Under the pieces are notes generated by a model. That model searched no databases. It saw only the letters and a list, made by a program, of their open reading frames with translations, and had not been told where the DNA came from. Positions 55,291-64,000 of a stretch of DNA of 64,000 nucleotides are shown piece by piece. The position numbers and the translations under genes are program-made. Position 1 is the stretch's first letter. Each line of letters opens with the position of its first letter. Source of the stretch: Branchiostoma floridae (taxonomy: Eukaryota; Chordata; Leptocardii; Amphioxiformes; Branchiostomatidae). Location of the stretch: the NCBI RefSeq assembly GCF_000003815.2, contig NC_049984.1, positions 27,580,316 to 27,644,315 on the forward strand, in the 5' to 3' direction.

Positions 55291-55960
55291 CATTCCCAGT
55301 CACACATGGCATCTACATGTGCATCTTCAGATTTTACATTTTACGTTTTTAGATATGTCTATCAAAAAAGAGCTATTACAAGAAATCTGTCACTGGTGTC
55401 TTTGTGCTGTGCATCTTCCTTTCTGGTGAAAGCAGAATGTCCAGACGTTCGTTGTTTTTACAGCTGTTGTCCTTCCGTGAAAGATCGCATTGTTTCCCAT
55501 GTGGCATGACTGTTGAGACTGAAAAGTCAACAAAAACAAAATGGTGTTAAAACATGCCTTTTGCTTTTATGAAATATTTGTGTAATTATGTATTTCTAGT
55601 TTTCTCCCAGGCATCATTGTGCAATTTGCAAAATCATTTCTCTGCAACATGTAACAATTGACATTTGCACTTCATGTATGTAATTCACACCTTACATCAG
55701 AACTTATAGCTTACATAACACAGGTTCCTGGATAGTTCCAGACATTGAGTGACTTCTCTCCCTTCTTCGATACTACATCGTTGTTTCTGTCTCCTCACTT
55801 GTCTATTAGCATCAGCAAATCCACGGCATCTAAGGTTCACACAGTATATTAGAGTATCCTTTCTAATAAATCTAAACTAGCCTTCTCATCTGTGATACTG
55901 CAGACAATGGTACACTAGTACTTATTCACCAAGAAACCTGTCTCAAGTTTGTTGATAATG

Positions 55961-56191
55961 TCATCCTTTATCCCTGTCAGTGTACCCCGACTGGGCTGCC
56001 GCACCTTCTACTTTCCATTGTGTCGAAAATGCAGCATAGAGTTTGGCAATCTTGTTGTATTTCTGGTAGTGTTTCAATAGATCATGTTGAATACACCCTG
56101 CGACATACCTCAGCACCTGCTCTTCAGCATCAGTCAGACTCAAAGCCTTGCCTGTATTACTACTAGTAAATACTACACGTGCCATCCACAC
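55961..56191 (-). pseudogene. TE-like coding remnant
   Basis: Minus-strand frame reading SLTDAEEQVLRYVAGCIQHD then LLKHYQKYNKIAKLYAAFST, ending at a stop. EE-x-VLRYVAG-x-I-x-x-x-L-x-x-x-Y recalls a helix found in several transposon-associated proteins of amphioxus and cnidarians. No catalytic motif is seen. Confidence 0.35.
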
Positions 56192-56342
56192 GGTGTTTCT
56201 ACTCTAAGAGGCCCTCAACACCTTTTTTGTTACAAACGTGCAGTAAAGGGCATGGAATCTGATCGGGTGGGGGGGCGGTTGGCATGGAATCTAGTCAAGG
56301 CTAGATTTACTTCTCGGATTCTGGGATAAGCATAGGACTCAC

Positions 56343-56487
56343 GAGCTTGACTCAGGAAAACTGCAGTTTTCCAGCATGGCGCGGTTGCTGCCGTCCTCCT
56401 CGCTGTTACATGCTTCAGGAAAGTGGCATCGTCTTCCTGACTCATGCACTTGAGGTCACGATGCCGTGCGATGGACTCAGCATTCTG
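56343..56487 (-). CDS. exon of an unrecognised minus-strand gene
   Basis: The acceptor TTTCTGTTAG ends at 56488 and a GTGAGT donor begins at 56342. The 145-nt segment is open, reading QNAESIARHRDLKCMSQEDD then ATFLKHVTARRTAATAPCWK. Both splice sites are close to consensus. Part of the exon series 58.45-56.34 kb. Confidence 0.45.
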
Positions 56488-56868
56488 CTAACAGAAACAT
56501 ATCATGAACATTTAAACCTTCGTATATGACTTCACCTTAAAATAGTCAGTTTGAAATAGAATATGCTGTTTATCAGGGAAAATAACCTTCATCATTTGTA
56601 CACATAGTTGTCTCTGGCAAATTTGGTTCAATGTTAGAAAGATAATTAAGCAACACTATCTATCTGTATATATTCGGTGTTGCATTATTAGATATGGGGG
56701 TAGAAGATTAACGTGGCTCAGGACTGGTTATAATTTTGGACAGGTGACATTACAACTCAACTTCAAGATCATATAAGACTTCAACATCATCAGAATTCAT
56801 GTTATAACAATGACCTTAATCAAATGCATCAGTTGTTATGGAGCATTGAAGGCATGCAATATACTCAC

Positions 56869-56910
56869 TGGTCTTCTCTTTTGGGTAGAGGAGGCTGCTT
56901 CTGACATCCG
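56869..56910 (-). CDS. short exon of the same minus-strand gene
   Basis: A 42-nt segment between TTATCAACAG and GTGAGT, reading RMSEAASSTQKRRP. Its size and Ser/Arg-rich content give little identity. The splice sites and position in the series are the evidence. Confidence 0.4.
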
Positions 56911-57161
56911 CTGTTGATAAAACAAGTTTCTTTGTTTCACACAGTCAGTTGTCGAGTATTGTACATAAAATGTGTTAGCCACATAGTAACTTTTTAATTC
57001 TGCACTTGATCCCATAGCTTTGGATACTTGAAAACATACTCTGCGATATGGGTTTCTTCTTTTCTATCCTTAAACATTTGAATAGTGCTTGGGTTACAGC
57101 GGAAATATGTTTTTGTTAATATAAAAGTATTTTTATCATTGCCATGTGGCTTTCTGCTTAC

Positions 57162-57300
57162 CTGACAAGTTCACCATCAAATCTGTATTGTATAAAAACA
57201 TCGAGTAGCTCTTCCCCTGAGCTACCCGCCAAACCTCTTGGATGCCCTCAACCTTGATTTGAGCACGTCGAGCATTCCCATTGCTGCCAGGTAGTTTGAC
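57162..57300 (-). CDS. exon of the same minus-strand gene (duplicated)
   Basis: The acceptor CACTGTGTAG ends at 57301 and a TCAG|GTAAGC donor follows 57162. The 139-nt exon reads VKLPGSNGNARRAQIKVEGI then QEVWRVAQGKSYSMFLYNTD without a stop. It follows directly on the GTGAGT-bounded exon at 57409-57597. The 3' part and the intron beyond it recur at 55.0-55.2 kb. Not recognised. Confidence 0.5.
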
Positions 57301-57408
57301 CTACACAGTGGGAAATACAGTTAATGTGGAAGAGAGACATTTGAAGTAAGAAATTTTAAAATATATGGGGAATTGAAAGTTTCTACATTGTCATTCAAAA
57401 CAACTCAC

Positions 57409-57597
57409 CATCTCTGAACCCGTGAGTTTCTTCAATTCGACCTTTCTGTCTGAAAGCCAATGGGGAACTTTTGCTCCTGTGTTTTCCAGCAAGGCTTTTA
57501 ACCTAGGCCCCGGTAGACTGTTAATGTGGACTTCGCCGGTGTTCTTGATGTCGTTGATGATGCTTGGGATTTTGTCGTGCTCTCTTCAGTTCTTTTG
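57409..57597 (-). CDS. exon of the same minus-strand gene, one stop near its start
   Basis: Acceptor TTTTTCTCACGTAG, donor ATG|GTGAGT. The frame reads KIPSIINDIKNTGEVHINSL, PGPRLKALLENTGAKVPHWL and SDRKVELKKLTGSEM. A TGA lies four codons into the exon (after QKN), which suggests decay or a misplaced acceptor. The protein looks like a DNA-binding or adaptor-type helical domain but is not assignable. Confidence 0.45.
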
Positions 57598-57839
57598 CTA
57601 CGTGAGAAAAAGATTATACCAGTTTGCACACTAATATATTTTTTCTATATGTATTGTGTAATGTTACAAAATGATTTTGCTTAATTTGCTCATTGAGCTG
57701 TTGCACAAAATCAATGTAATGTCAGCAATACATTTGAATTTTCTATATATACCTATATTCTATACTCGACCTATATCTTTTTAGCTTGTAGCTTTAGTTG
57801 CTGCTTTGTTTTGTTTTAGCTGAGTTAATTTGTCAGTAA

Positions 57840-57982
57840 GCAAACACTGTCTGACCTGTCAGACTCTTCCATTTGTATGCACTCGCGCCTTCTGCTGTAC
57901 CTTCCTCAGGTAGACGCTGGTAAGGCCAACATCCCACATGGCTTTCTCTATCTTGGAGCACAGTTCTGGTCAATGACCCATA
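57840..57982 (-). CDS. probable exon of the same minus-strand gene, with one stop
   Basis: After a TTCTTATTTTAG acceptor the best frame has a TGA six codons in, then reads PELCSKIEKAMWDVGLTSVY and LRKVQQKARVHTNGRV. The helix KIEKAMWDVGLTSVYLRK looks genuinely coding. The donor could be GTACAG after RK or lie further on, so the downstream edge is approximate. Confidence 0.35.
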
Positions 57983-58296
57983 CAATCTGCTAAAATAAGA
58001 AAGAAAAACAATTTGATGTCACATAGTCACAGTGAAAGAACATGGCTACTACTGATTTTATCTATTCAATGAACATGAAACTGGAAAAGTAGATAAACTA
58101 TTTCTTGTATTAATTCATACATGAGGTGCAACGATCTCAACAACATACCTGATAAGTTTTCCACCTATCCTGAGATTCCTGGAAAATAAAGGTTTTTGAA
58201 GAAAGCTTTATTGAACATAAATGATGATGCTTGCATTGCATTTTGGAAATACATACAAAGTGTATTTCAACACAAGTCACATCTACAGGTACATAC

Positions 58297-58449
58297 ATGT
58301 GCGTGGTATCGGTGAGAATGTTGTCCCATGTGATCTTCATAACGGGCAGGTGATTGTGGCCCTTTTTGTCTCCCATTTCCCTGTTGAACTGCGCCGCTTT
58401 CTCATGGGTCCGAAGAGGGAATTCTGCCAGGAGTAATCTCCACAACTTG
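58297..58449 (-). CDS. exon of the same minus-strand gene
   Basis: Acceptor GTTTTTTTAG, donor CAT|GTATGT. The 153-nt exon is open and reads KLWRLLLAEFPLRTHEKAAQ then FNREMGDKKGHNHLPVMKIT. Not recognised. It lies 100 bp from the Gag remnant on the same strand, so a TE origin for the whole exon series cannot be excluded. Confidence 0.45.
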
Positions 58450-58549
58450 CTAAAAAAACACCTACAGGATGCATTTATCAAAGGTCTGTCTTCATCTGTC
58501 TTAAAAAAGACTAATTTGAAGATTTAAATAAATCAGATAAGAACTAGCC

Positions 58550-58953
58550 TTGTCGTCTTTGTCGCTAGCGCGACGCAGGATGGTGCTTAAGGATAAGGCG
58601 TACTGCCTGATCGACTAGCCGGGCAGTTGCTGCCTGCCATAGAAGGCTTGGATTAGTGCTCAGAACGGGGCCTTGTCGGCATACACCTCTTCCAGGTGCG
58701 TGAACACGATGGTCACGTCGTCCTTGTCTGCGTCACTAAGTAGTTGAATGTGCGTTTTCGTCTCCCCGACGCACGCGGCCTACTATAAAAAGCCCTGCTG
58801 TCTAGTAGGGGTCCCCCATACTGAAAGAGAGCGTTTACACTCGAGTTCAAACTGGTCTACCGACAAGTCTTCTGGTTAAGAGGGGAAGCCGGAGAATTGT
58901 GGCAGCTTTCTGTCTGTCGCCAGGACGACGTTCTGCTTGTCGTCCTCGGGCAT
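58550..58953 (-). pseudogene. Gag remnant of a Ty3/gypsy-type retroelement
   Basis: The minus strand starts MPEDDKQNVVLATDRKLPQF then SG, and continues EDLSVDQFELECKRSLSVWG, ACVGETKTHIQLLSDADKDD, VTIVFTHLEEVYADKAPF and ALIQAFYGRQQLPG. ATDRK-x-x-x-FSG and the later L-x-x-x-Y/F-G-x-x-x-x-x-x-x-L-x-x-x-FY-x-R-x-Q-x-x-G pattern are those of metazoan gypsy-like Gag. At least five in-frame stops are present. It is related to, but not the same copy as, the piece at 24.04-24.42 kb. Confidence 0.65.
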
Positions 58954-59619
58954 TTTGGTAGTGACTAAGCTAAACAAATTGTTTACCGACTACACTGAAC
59001 AACACTGAACAAACCAAAGTATACATTGACACAGGTCCTGGGGGATATGTGCTAGTGGAACTGTCTCTGCCATGATGAAGTTTCAGGACCACAGTAATAC
59101 TCGGAGTCAGGTTCACATGGTATGCTCACTCAATTTATTCAATTTATCAAGTTATTTATAATATATAAACTCCTTCAGACTTTTTCTTGCTGAAATGTAG
59201 ATATTCATCTTAACATATTAGCGAATTATAGTCACCTGCCCTGAATATTCATTTGAAATGAATTAACATCAGTCTATTTTAATGTTCACCTCTTATAATG
59301 TCTTTCTTCAACACTAGAAAATACACAAGATTAGAAAATACACAAGATGACAGTAGAAAATTGAAACAGAAGAATCCATGTATTTCATTATGATGTATAC
59401 AATATATAATGTTAATTGTTGTATAGTTGTATTCATTATTTGACTTGTATGAAAAATTATTGTTGCAGGTACATTAATCAACAATAACACATTTACTTAC
59501 ACCATATATTTCTGATAATGCTCCTAATACACCATTCAGACAGATCGTCACCACTTTTTGTAGTATTGTTTATCCCTGACAATTTGACTACAGTACTGTA
59601 CTCATTAAGTCATGGATAG
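58954..59619. other. AT-rich spacer
   Basis: Contains a short tandem duplication (AGAAAATACACAAGAT repeated at about 59317-59350). No gene is seen. Confidence 0.45.
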
Positions 59620-59985
59620 CTAAGTTATGGGATGCCCCAAGACTTGGCGCACATGTTCAAGTTGTTCATCGGTAACTTGTTCGTCAACAATGAAAGTTCT
59701 GTTGTCAGGGAATGATGGATGTCTCCGCCTAAGACAATAGAGGTCACGATGATAGTACCTGTTACCAGGTCCTGCAATCTCTTTTGTACTTCTTCCAAAA
59801 TTACACTCCCACTGACGTATGAGGATAACCATGGGTGGTTATACAATATCAAACTCCTTTCTACAGCCTGCACAGGTTTTGACTCTAAAATCCGTGCATC
59901 GGACCCATTCCCATTCAACATTACTAGCCAGCCATGGCTTCGGACTCTCACAGAGGGTATATTCTGTGTTTTGCGTCTTGTCACA
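59620..59985 (-). pseudogene. terminal exon with zinc-ribbon-like motif, one in-frame stop
   Basis: The minus-strand frame reads KPWLASNVEWEWVRCTDFRV, KTCAGCRKEF, a TAA at about 59839, then RQWECNFGRSTKEIAGPGNR, YYHRDLYCLRRRHPSF and DEQVTDEQLEHVRQVLG, ending at 59620. C-x2-C followed by YYH-x-x-x-x-C-x-x-x-x-P-x-F and a terminal (V/L)-x-x-x-L-x-x-x-H/(V)-x-x-x-L-G helix recalls the C-terminal zinc motif of several transposon-associated proteins. Apart from the single stop the frame is intact. Confidence 0.5.
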
Positions 59986-60604
59986 ACTGCTGTATCTCTT
60001 GTAGGAGAGATATTTCTTCTTTCTCTGTTTTTTCCCCGGATTGGAAGCTTATCCAGTTAACAACTGTTTTACTCTTGAATTTATTCCTTATCTTTATAAT
60101 ATAGTTTACACAGCTATTCAGCACTTTTCATTTAAAAACTTTGCGAAATAACACACTGCAGCAAGGTCAGTCGCCCACGTCAGGCAGGTCAGGGCTTTGT
60201 GGTAAGCCCATGTATCACGATAAAAACTCGTCAACTAGTAAGTCATCGTACTTCATACGATCTGCCGAATGAAAATTGAATACAAAAATGACCCAGGAAA
60301 AGAGCTGCTTACCCTCTGTCTTTTTTTACGCTTAACCGAGCGTGTACTTGCGTGTAGTTCCATGTAGATCATGGTAGTAACAAAACCAAATTGATCGTCA
60401 GGTTGCTGTCGTGTTTGTATTCGAAAACATATGTGTAGGTGGCCTTAATGCTGGACACATGTATCTTCATTAGGTCCGTTGATGCCATGTCCTGAAATAA
60501 CAAATGACTCTTGTTACTAGATGAAGAATTACAACAAATGCTGACAGAACGTAATAGTGACAGAAGTGCAGTCATTGACATAAAAAGGGACCTGTGAAAA
60601 TCAC
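59986..60604 (-). other. spacer with one exon-like segment
   Basis: A clean TTGTTATTTCAG acceptor at 60492-60503 precedes an open minus-strand segment (60491 to about 60380) reading DMASTDLMKIHVSSIKATYT then YVFEYKHDSNLTI. The donor is not obvious. It probably joins the exon at 60605-60657. Confidence 0.4.
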
Positions 60605-60657
60605 CTTTGACTTGGCTACAACAAAGTGTGGGAGATACGTCTTTGCTTGACCCATCC
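60605..60657 (-). CDS. putative short exon
   Basis: Acceptor TTTCTGTTACAG, donor AAAG|GTGATT; the frame reads MGQAKTYLPHFVVAKSK. Next on the strand is the TTATTTCAG-bounded segment at 60491. Not recognised. Confidence 0.4.
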
Positions 60658-61180
60658 CTGTAACAGAAACGCATGCATCTCATTATGCTACACATAGCAT
60701 TAATCTGCCGAACGCATGTATCATAGGCAGCCTTTTATACGTTTTGTACATGCGGGTACATTGGATAAAGATCTGGGTGCACATATAAATGAAACAGTGA
60801 GTCAGTAATTTTGTCAGGTACACGTGTATATATAGCATTATTATGAAATACATGTGTAAAATCGCACAAAGTCAGCGAACATTGCCAAAGTCACCTCGGG
60901 ATTAGTCGGGATAGCTGCAGGTGGGACTGTGCCTCTGATTGAAATATTGCCCTGTGGGTTAATGCTCATAGCTGCAGATTGCAGGGTGGGTGGTATACAG
61001 TATATAGGAGATAGACAGAAGGATGCCATCAACATGTTATGAGAATCGGAATGAGCAAATTACTCATTGTAACTTTTGATGTTTTGATGAAACCTCAGAG
61101 CTTGGATTAGGCACTTTGTTCATCTTTCATACAGAATTCTACAGCAAAATCATGATGAAATTATTGTAGTAGTTCTGTAC

Positions 61181-61275
61181 CTGGCCTTGATGTCCCAGGC
61201 AAAGTGTGGGAACTGCTGCATAATGCTCCCGTATGCCAGTATCATCTCCTCCCCAATGCCCTGCCAGGCGATACT
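61181..61275 (-). CDS. putative exon
   Basis: Acceptor CCAATTTATAG, donor CCAG|GTACAG. The 95-nt segment reads SIAWQGIGEEMILAYGSIMQ then QFPHFAWDIKA without stops. It looks like a real coding exon. A further coding-like segment downstream (about 60971-60892; SINPQGNISIRGTVPPAAIP before GTGACT) does not join in the same phase, so the model is incomplete. Confidence 0.45.
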
Positions 61276-63105
61276 CTATAAATTGGAGAACCAGATCTAG
61301 ATTAATACTATGCGTGGAGTTTGCAAGAAGTTATATATACACCAATATTCCAAAAAAGGTAATTTACATACAATGCACACACGTAAATGTAGCCTCTCTG
61401 ATGTCTGTTTATTTAATGAAAATGATATGAACGCATAAGATAAGGCAAGCATAAAACAACAACATATATATAGCCTAATAAGGGCAACATGTTCCTGAAC
61501 TGAAATTACATAATATGATAATATAATTTTCCTGTCCCATAAGTGTTGATAAACAATTTAAATGCAAACACAAAATATTGCAAACAAAAAATTTGAATAC
61601 CTCAAAGTACTCCAATTTCTCCCACGAGACATTGACAGTTCTCAGCTTAACCCACATTGTCAACAGTGACAGTCTATATAGAACTGAGTGCAGTAGAGGA
61701 ATTTCTGGTGACCTTACAGCTGGAAATCTCTGAGGTTTCACGGGAACAAAAATCCACCGAACACCACCCACGAACATTTTACGACAGCCTTCCTGTCACC
61801 CTCAGAAGGTGTTACAAGACAGCTGTCATGTAGAAAAGGGTTGAAATATCTTTTGGTGATTGGATGAAGTGCAAACAACCTTTCCCAATATGCAAATTAC
61901 ATTGTGTTCCATACTTCTTTTCCAAGTCACTGGTAGTAGTGTCTTAAGAGTGACTGACACTGAGAGGTGTAACACTCAGTCTTCCAGACTTGCAGCACCA
62001 TAATGTATTATTAAATCTGAATTGAGACTGTACACTGAGTCTGCTGGATATTCCCAAGTGTAGCTGTGTGTTGGCAGATCCGTTTTTAAATTTTCAGCTG
62101 GAGAGAACATGTGCAGGGTACTAAACCGGCGTACGGCTCGTCTTCGCTGTCATGAGTCATACTCGGACTGATCAGTATCCTCCGTTGATGATGGCTATGC
62201 TGAGGTCGAGAGAGAGGGACAACTTCTTGTGGTGGATTCGGAACTGGCGTGTTGTCAACAAGTGGCTCGGCTACAGGGATTTGTTGTACGTACAAATTCA
62301 GCGACAACGTGCCGGCTTTGTACATTGTTGTCTCCTGTCGTACGGTTCTAAGGCGGACGACTTTGCCATACTCTGTCGCCAGTGTCTCATTGTAGTCTCA
62401 TCCCGTTTTCCCATCTTCTTCGGCTTCAAGGGCCTTAACATGGGAAACTGGGACAGATGCATCTTGTTTCTTGGGACAGGGTAGTAAGACTTGGGGTGGT
62501 TATGGTTAGCACACAGACCAAAACGCCATGCGCTTGAAGCTCTCATGGTGTTGCTGAATTCTTTGGCGTAGTCTAGAACAGTCGCTGTTGGGTGCTTGAG
62601 ATGATGTATGGCGTGGATATAAAAAAAAGGATATATAAAACATAAGCCTTGGCCTGTAGATGGCCATTAAGTTTCCTCTTTTTAACATCCATCCATCCAT
62701 CAAAATGTGGTCATTTGAAAAGGCAATACTGGGTATTCAGTTTTCTTAAGTGAGACTCTGTATTTACTATCCCCAAATGTTGTGGACTTTTGGGTATAGA
62801 AATATAGCTCCAAATATCCAAATCTTATCTACCTCTAGATGTGTCATATTAGATATTGGAGTTCAGGACAATCTGGAATAACCCTTTGACAGACTAAAAT
62901 CCTTGGGCAGTTCCAGATAGGAAGTCGTCAAGGAATCGCAATCTGAGTCATAGGAAGATCTATTAGTCTTGTAGGAATTACTTCAACCGTGAACTTCAAA
63001 CAAACCCAAAACACAATTTTCCTCCTACCATGGAAATAAGACCAACAGAAGATAAAATGTATTTATTACTATCAATCATACGGAAGCATAGATTCTTCAA
63101 CTCAC
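61276..63105 (-). other. intron-like region with two weak coding segments
   Basis: Minus-strand frames at 61777-61610 (LLTMWVKLRTVNVSWEKLEY) and 62325-62086 (AEPLVDNTPVPNPPQEVVPL) could be exons but lack two good splice sites each. A CCAT run lies at 62688-62700. Nothing else is supported. Confidence 0.3.
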
Positions 63106-63185
63106 ACAGTGTTCTGCCTTGTGCCAACAGCAAGGTCGATGGTGATCAGCAAAGGTCTTTGCTGGTCCTGGCATGTTAACTCAGC
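63106..63185 (-). CDS. putative exon
   Basis: Acceptor TATCTTTCCAG, donor ACTGT|GTGAGT. The 80-nt segment reads AELTCQDQQRPLLITIDLAV then GTRQNT. It continues in phase from the exon at 63492-63574, which is good support that these two are spliced together. Family unknown. Confidence 0.5.
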
Positions 63186-63491
63186 CTGGAAAGATAGAAA
63201 GTAATAAAAATGTTAAGAGGCTAAGACAGTCGCTATTATGGTTAGCAGGGTTAAAACATAGTCGTGGGTCAGAGTTGAGCTTTTGAGTAATCCAGTTATC
63301 CAATAATAAAATTAGAGAAGCTTTCAAGCTGAACTAGGATTCGTTTTCAAGGTATTGTAAGGACCATCTGGTTTAGTGTCTACAAAGCTAAATGATTTCA
63401 GTAAAATTGTTGATATAGCCAACTATCAGAAGTTCAAAATTGGGAAGCAAGCAAACTACATAACAGTTGGGATTTCAAGCTTCAAACTTAC

Positions 63492-63574
63492 CTCACATGG
63501 GATCAAGAGTAAGCGGGTAGCCTTGTCTTCGTCCAGCTCTAAATGGAGTGCAGCGGAATGCGCACCATGGAAAC
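63492..63574 (-). CDS. putative exon
   Basis: Acceptor TCTTCCAATAG, donor GAG|GTAAGT. The 83-nt segment reads FHGAHSAALHLELDEDKATR then LLLIPCE and hands over in phase 0 to 63185. A 28-nt acceptor/donor-bounded segment at 63861-63888 might be the preceding exon, but its phase does not match. The gene may continue beyond the right edge. Confidence 0.5.
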
Positions 63575-64000
63575 CTATTGGAAGATTGATAAAGTTGATC
63601 TGTTTTAGACTGAAGAAGGAAATGTGACGTTTAACATTTAACAGTAATTGTTTCCTTTAACAAATGGACATTGTATATGTAATACTTTGTAAGTATGGTA
63701 CAATATATTTTCAAAGCTGGTGCATCATTCATATTTGTTGACATAATGGTACATGTTGTACTAAACAGGATATGCATGTGCAGTCACTGGAATGTATTGC
63801 AAGTGAAGGTTTTTTGCTTATTTGTAAAATAACCAGAGAAACTGATGAATTGTGTCTTACCTGGAATTCAAAATGAACCAATGCCATACTGAAATTACAT
63901 GAAGATGAAGTCAAGCAGATAGGAGATGTACTTGGATTTCTCCTCACATATGGTGTTGCATATCTCCTCCTGTCATTTGCCATGTGGCATTCTGACAACT
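63575..64000. other. intron-like sequence to the window edge
   Basis: Holds the possible 28-nt exon at 63861-63888 (TGTAATTTCAG before, CCAG|GTAAGA after, minus strand). No other feature. Confidence 0.3.

Overview
This window looks like transposon-rich, gene-poor nuclear DNA from an invertebrate animal. The spliceosomal GT/AG junctions, the mixture of LINE, SINE, BEL/Pao, Harbinger, hAT and Polinton-like remnants, and AT-rich spacers full of short degenerate repeats fit a cephalochordate (amphioxus) best. That assignment is by impression, not by alignment. No intact, obviously functional host gene is visible. Most long reading frames are pieces of transposable elements (TEs), and many carry stops or frameshifts.

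Layout. (1) 1-25.6 kb is a graveyard of coding fragments. It holds two pieces of one zinc-finger/DDE-like transposase family (2.2-3.1 and 7.7-8.9 kb), a BEL/Pao integrase piece (7.5 kb), and a second DDE-type transposon split around 10-12 kb by other material (9.6-13.7 kb). It also holds a His-Me finger endonuclease fragment, Harbinger-type transposase and Myb/SANT pieces, LINE tails, a hAT piece, a Gag piece and a BEN-domain exon. (2) 25.6-54.0 kb is one very large imperfect inverted repeat: left arm 25623-42575, right arm 44415-54040. A 100-N scaffold gap starts exactly where the left arm stops, followed by 1.7 kb of unpaired spacer. Both arms carry the same dead N-terminal piece of a Polinton-type family B DNA polymerase at their outer ends. 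The left arm is longer mainly because it has a 3.8-kb block, a 1.9-kb LINE with a full reverse transcriptase domain, a 1.9-kb block containing a pogo-like MITE, a 0.4-kb LINE tail and a tRNA-derived SINE that the right arm lacks. The right arm has its own 0.4-kb MITE and 0.8 kb that the left has lost. (3) 54-64 kb is a minus-strand region of short exons with good splice sites but decayed codons, a broken Gag, and a zinc-ribbon-like terminal exon.

The pieces do not form an operon or pathway. They record how a segment with older nested TEs was duplicated in inverted orientation and then diverged. Because each arm is the empty-site control for the other, several insertions can be delimited to the base with their target-site duplications (TSDs). 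Mis-joining of contigs at the gap is a serious alternative for the present head-to-head arrangement.
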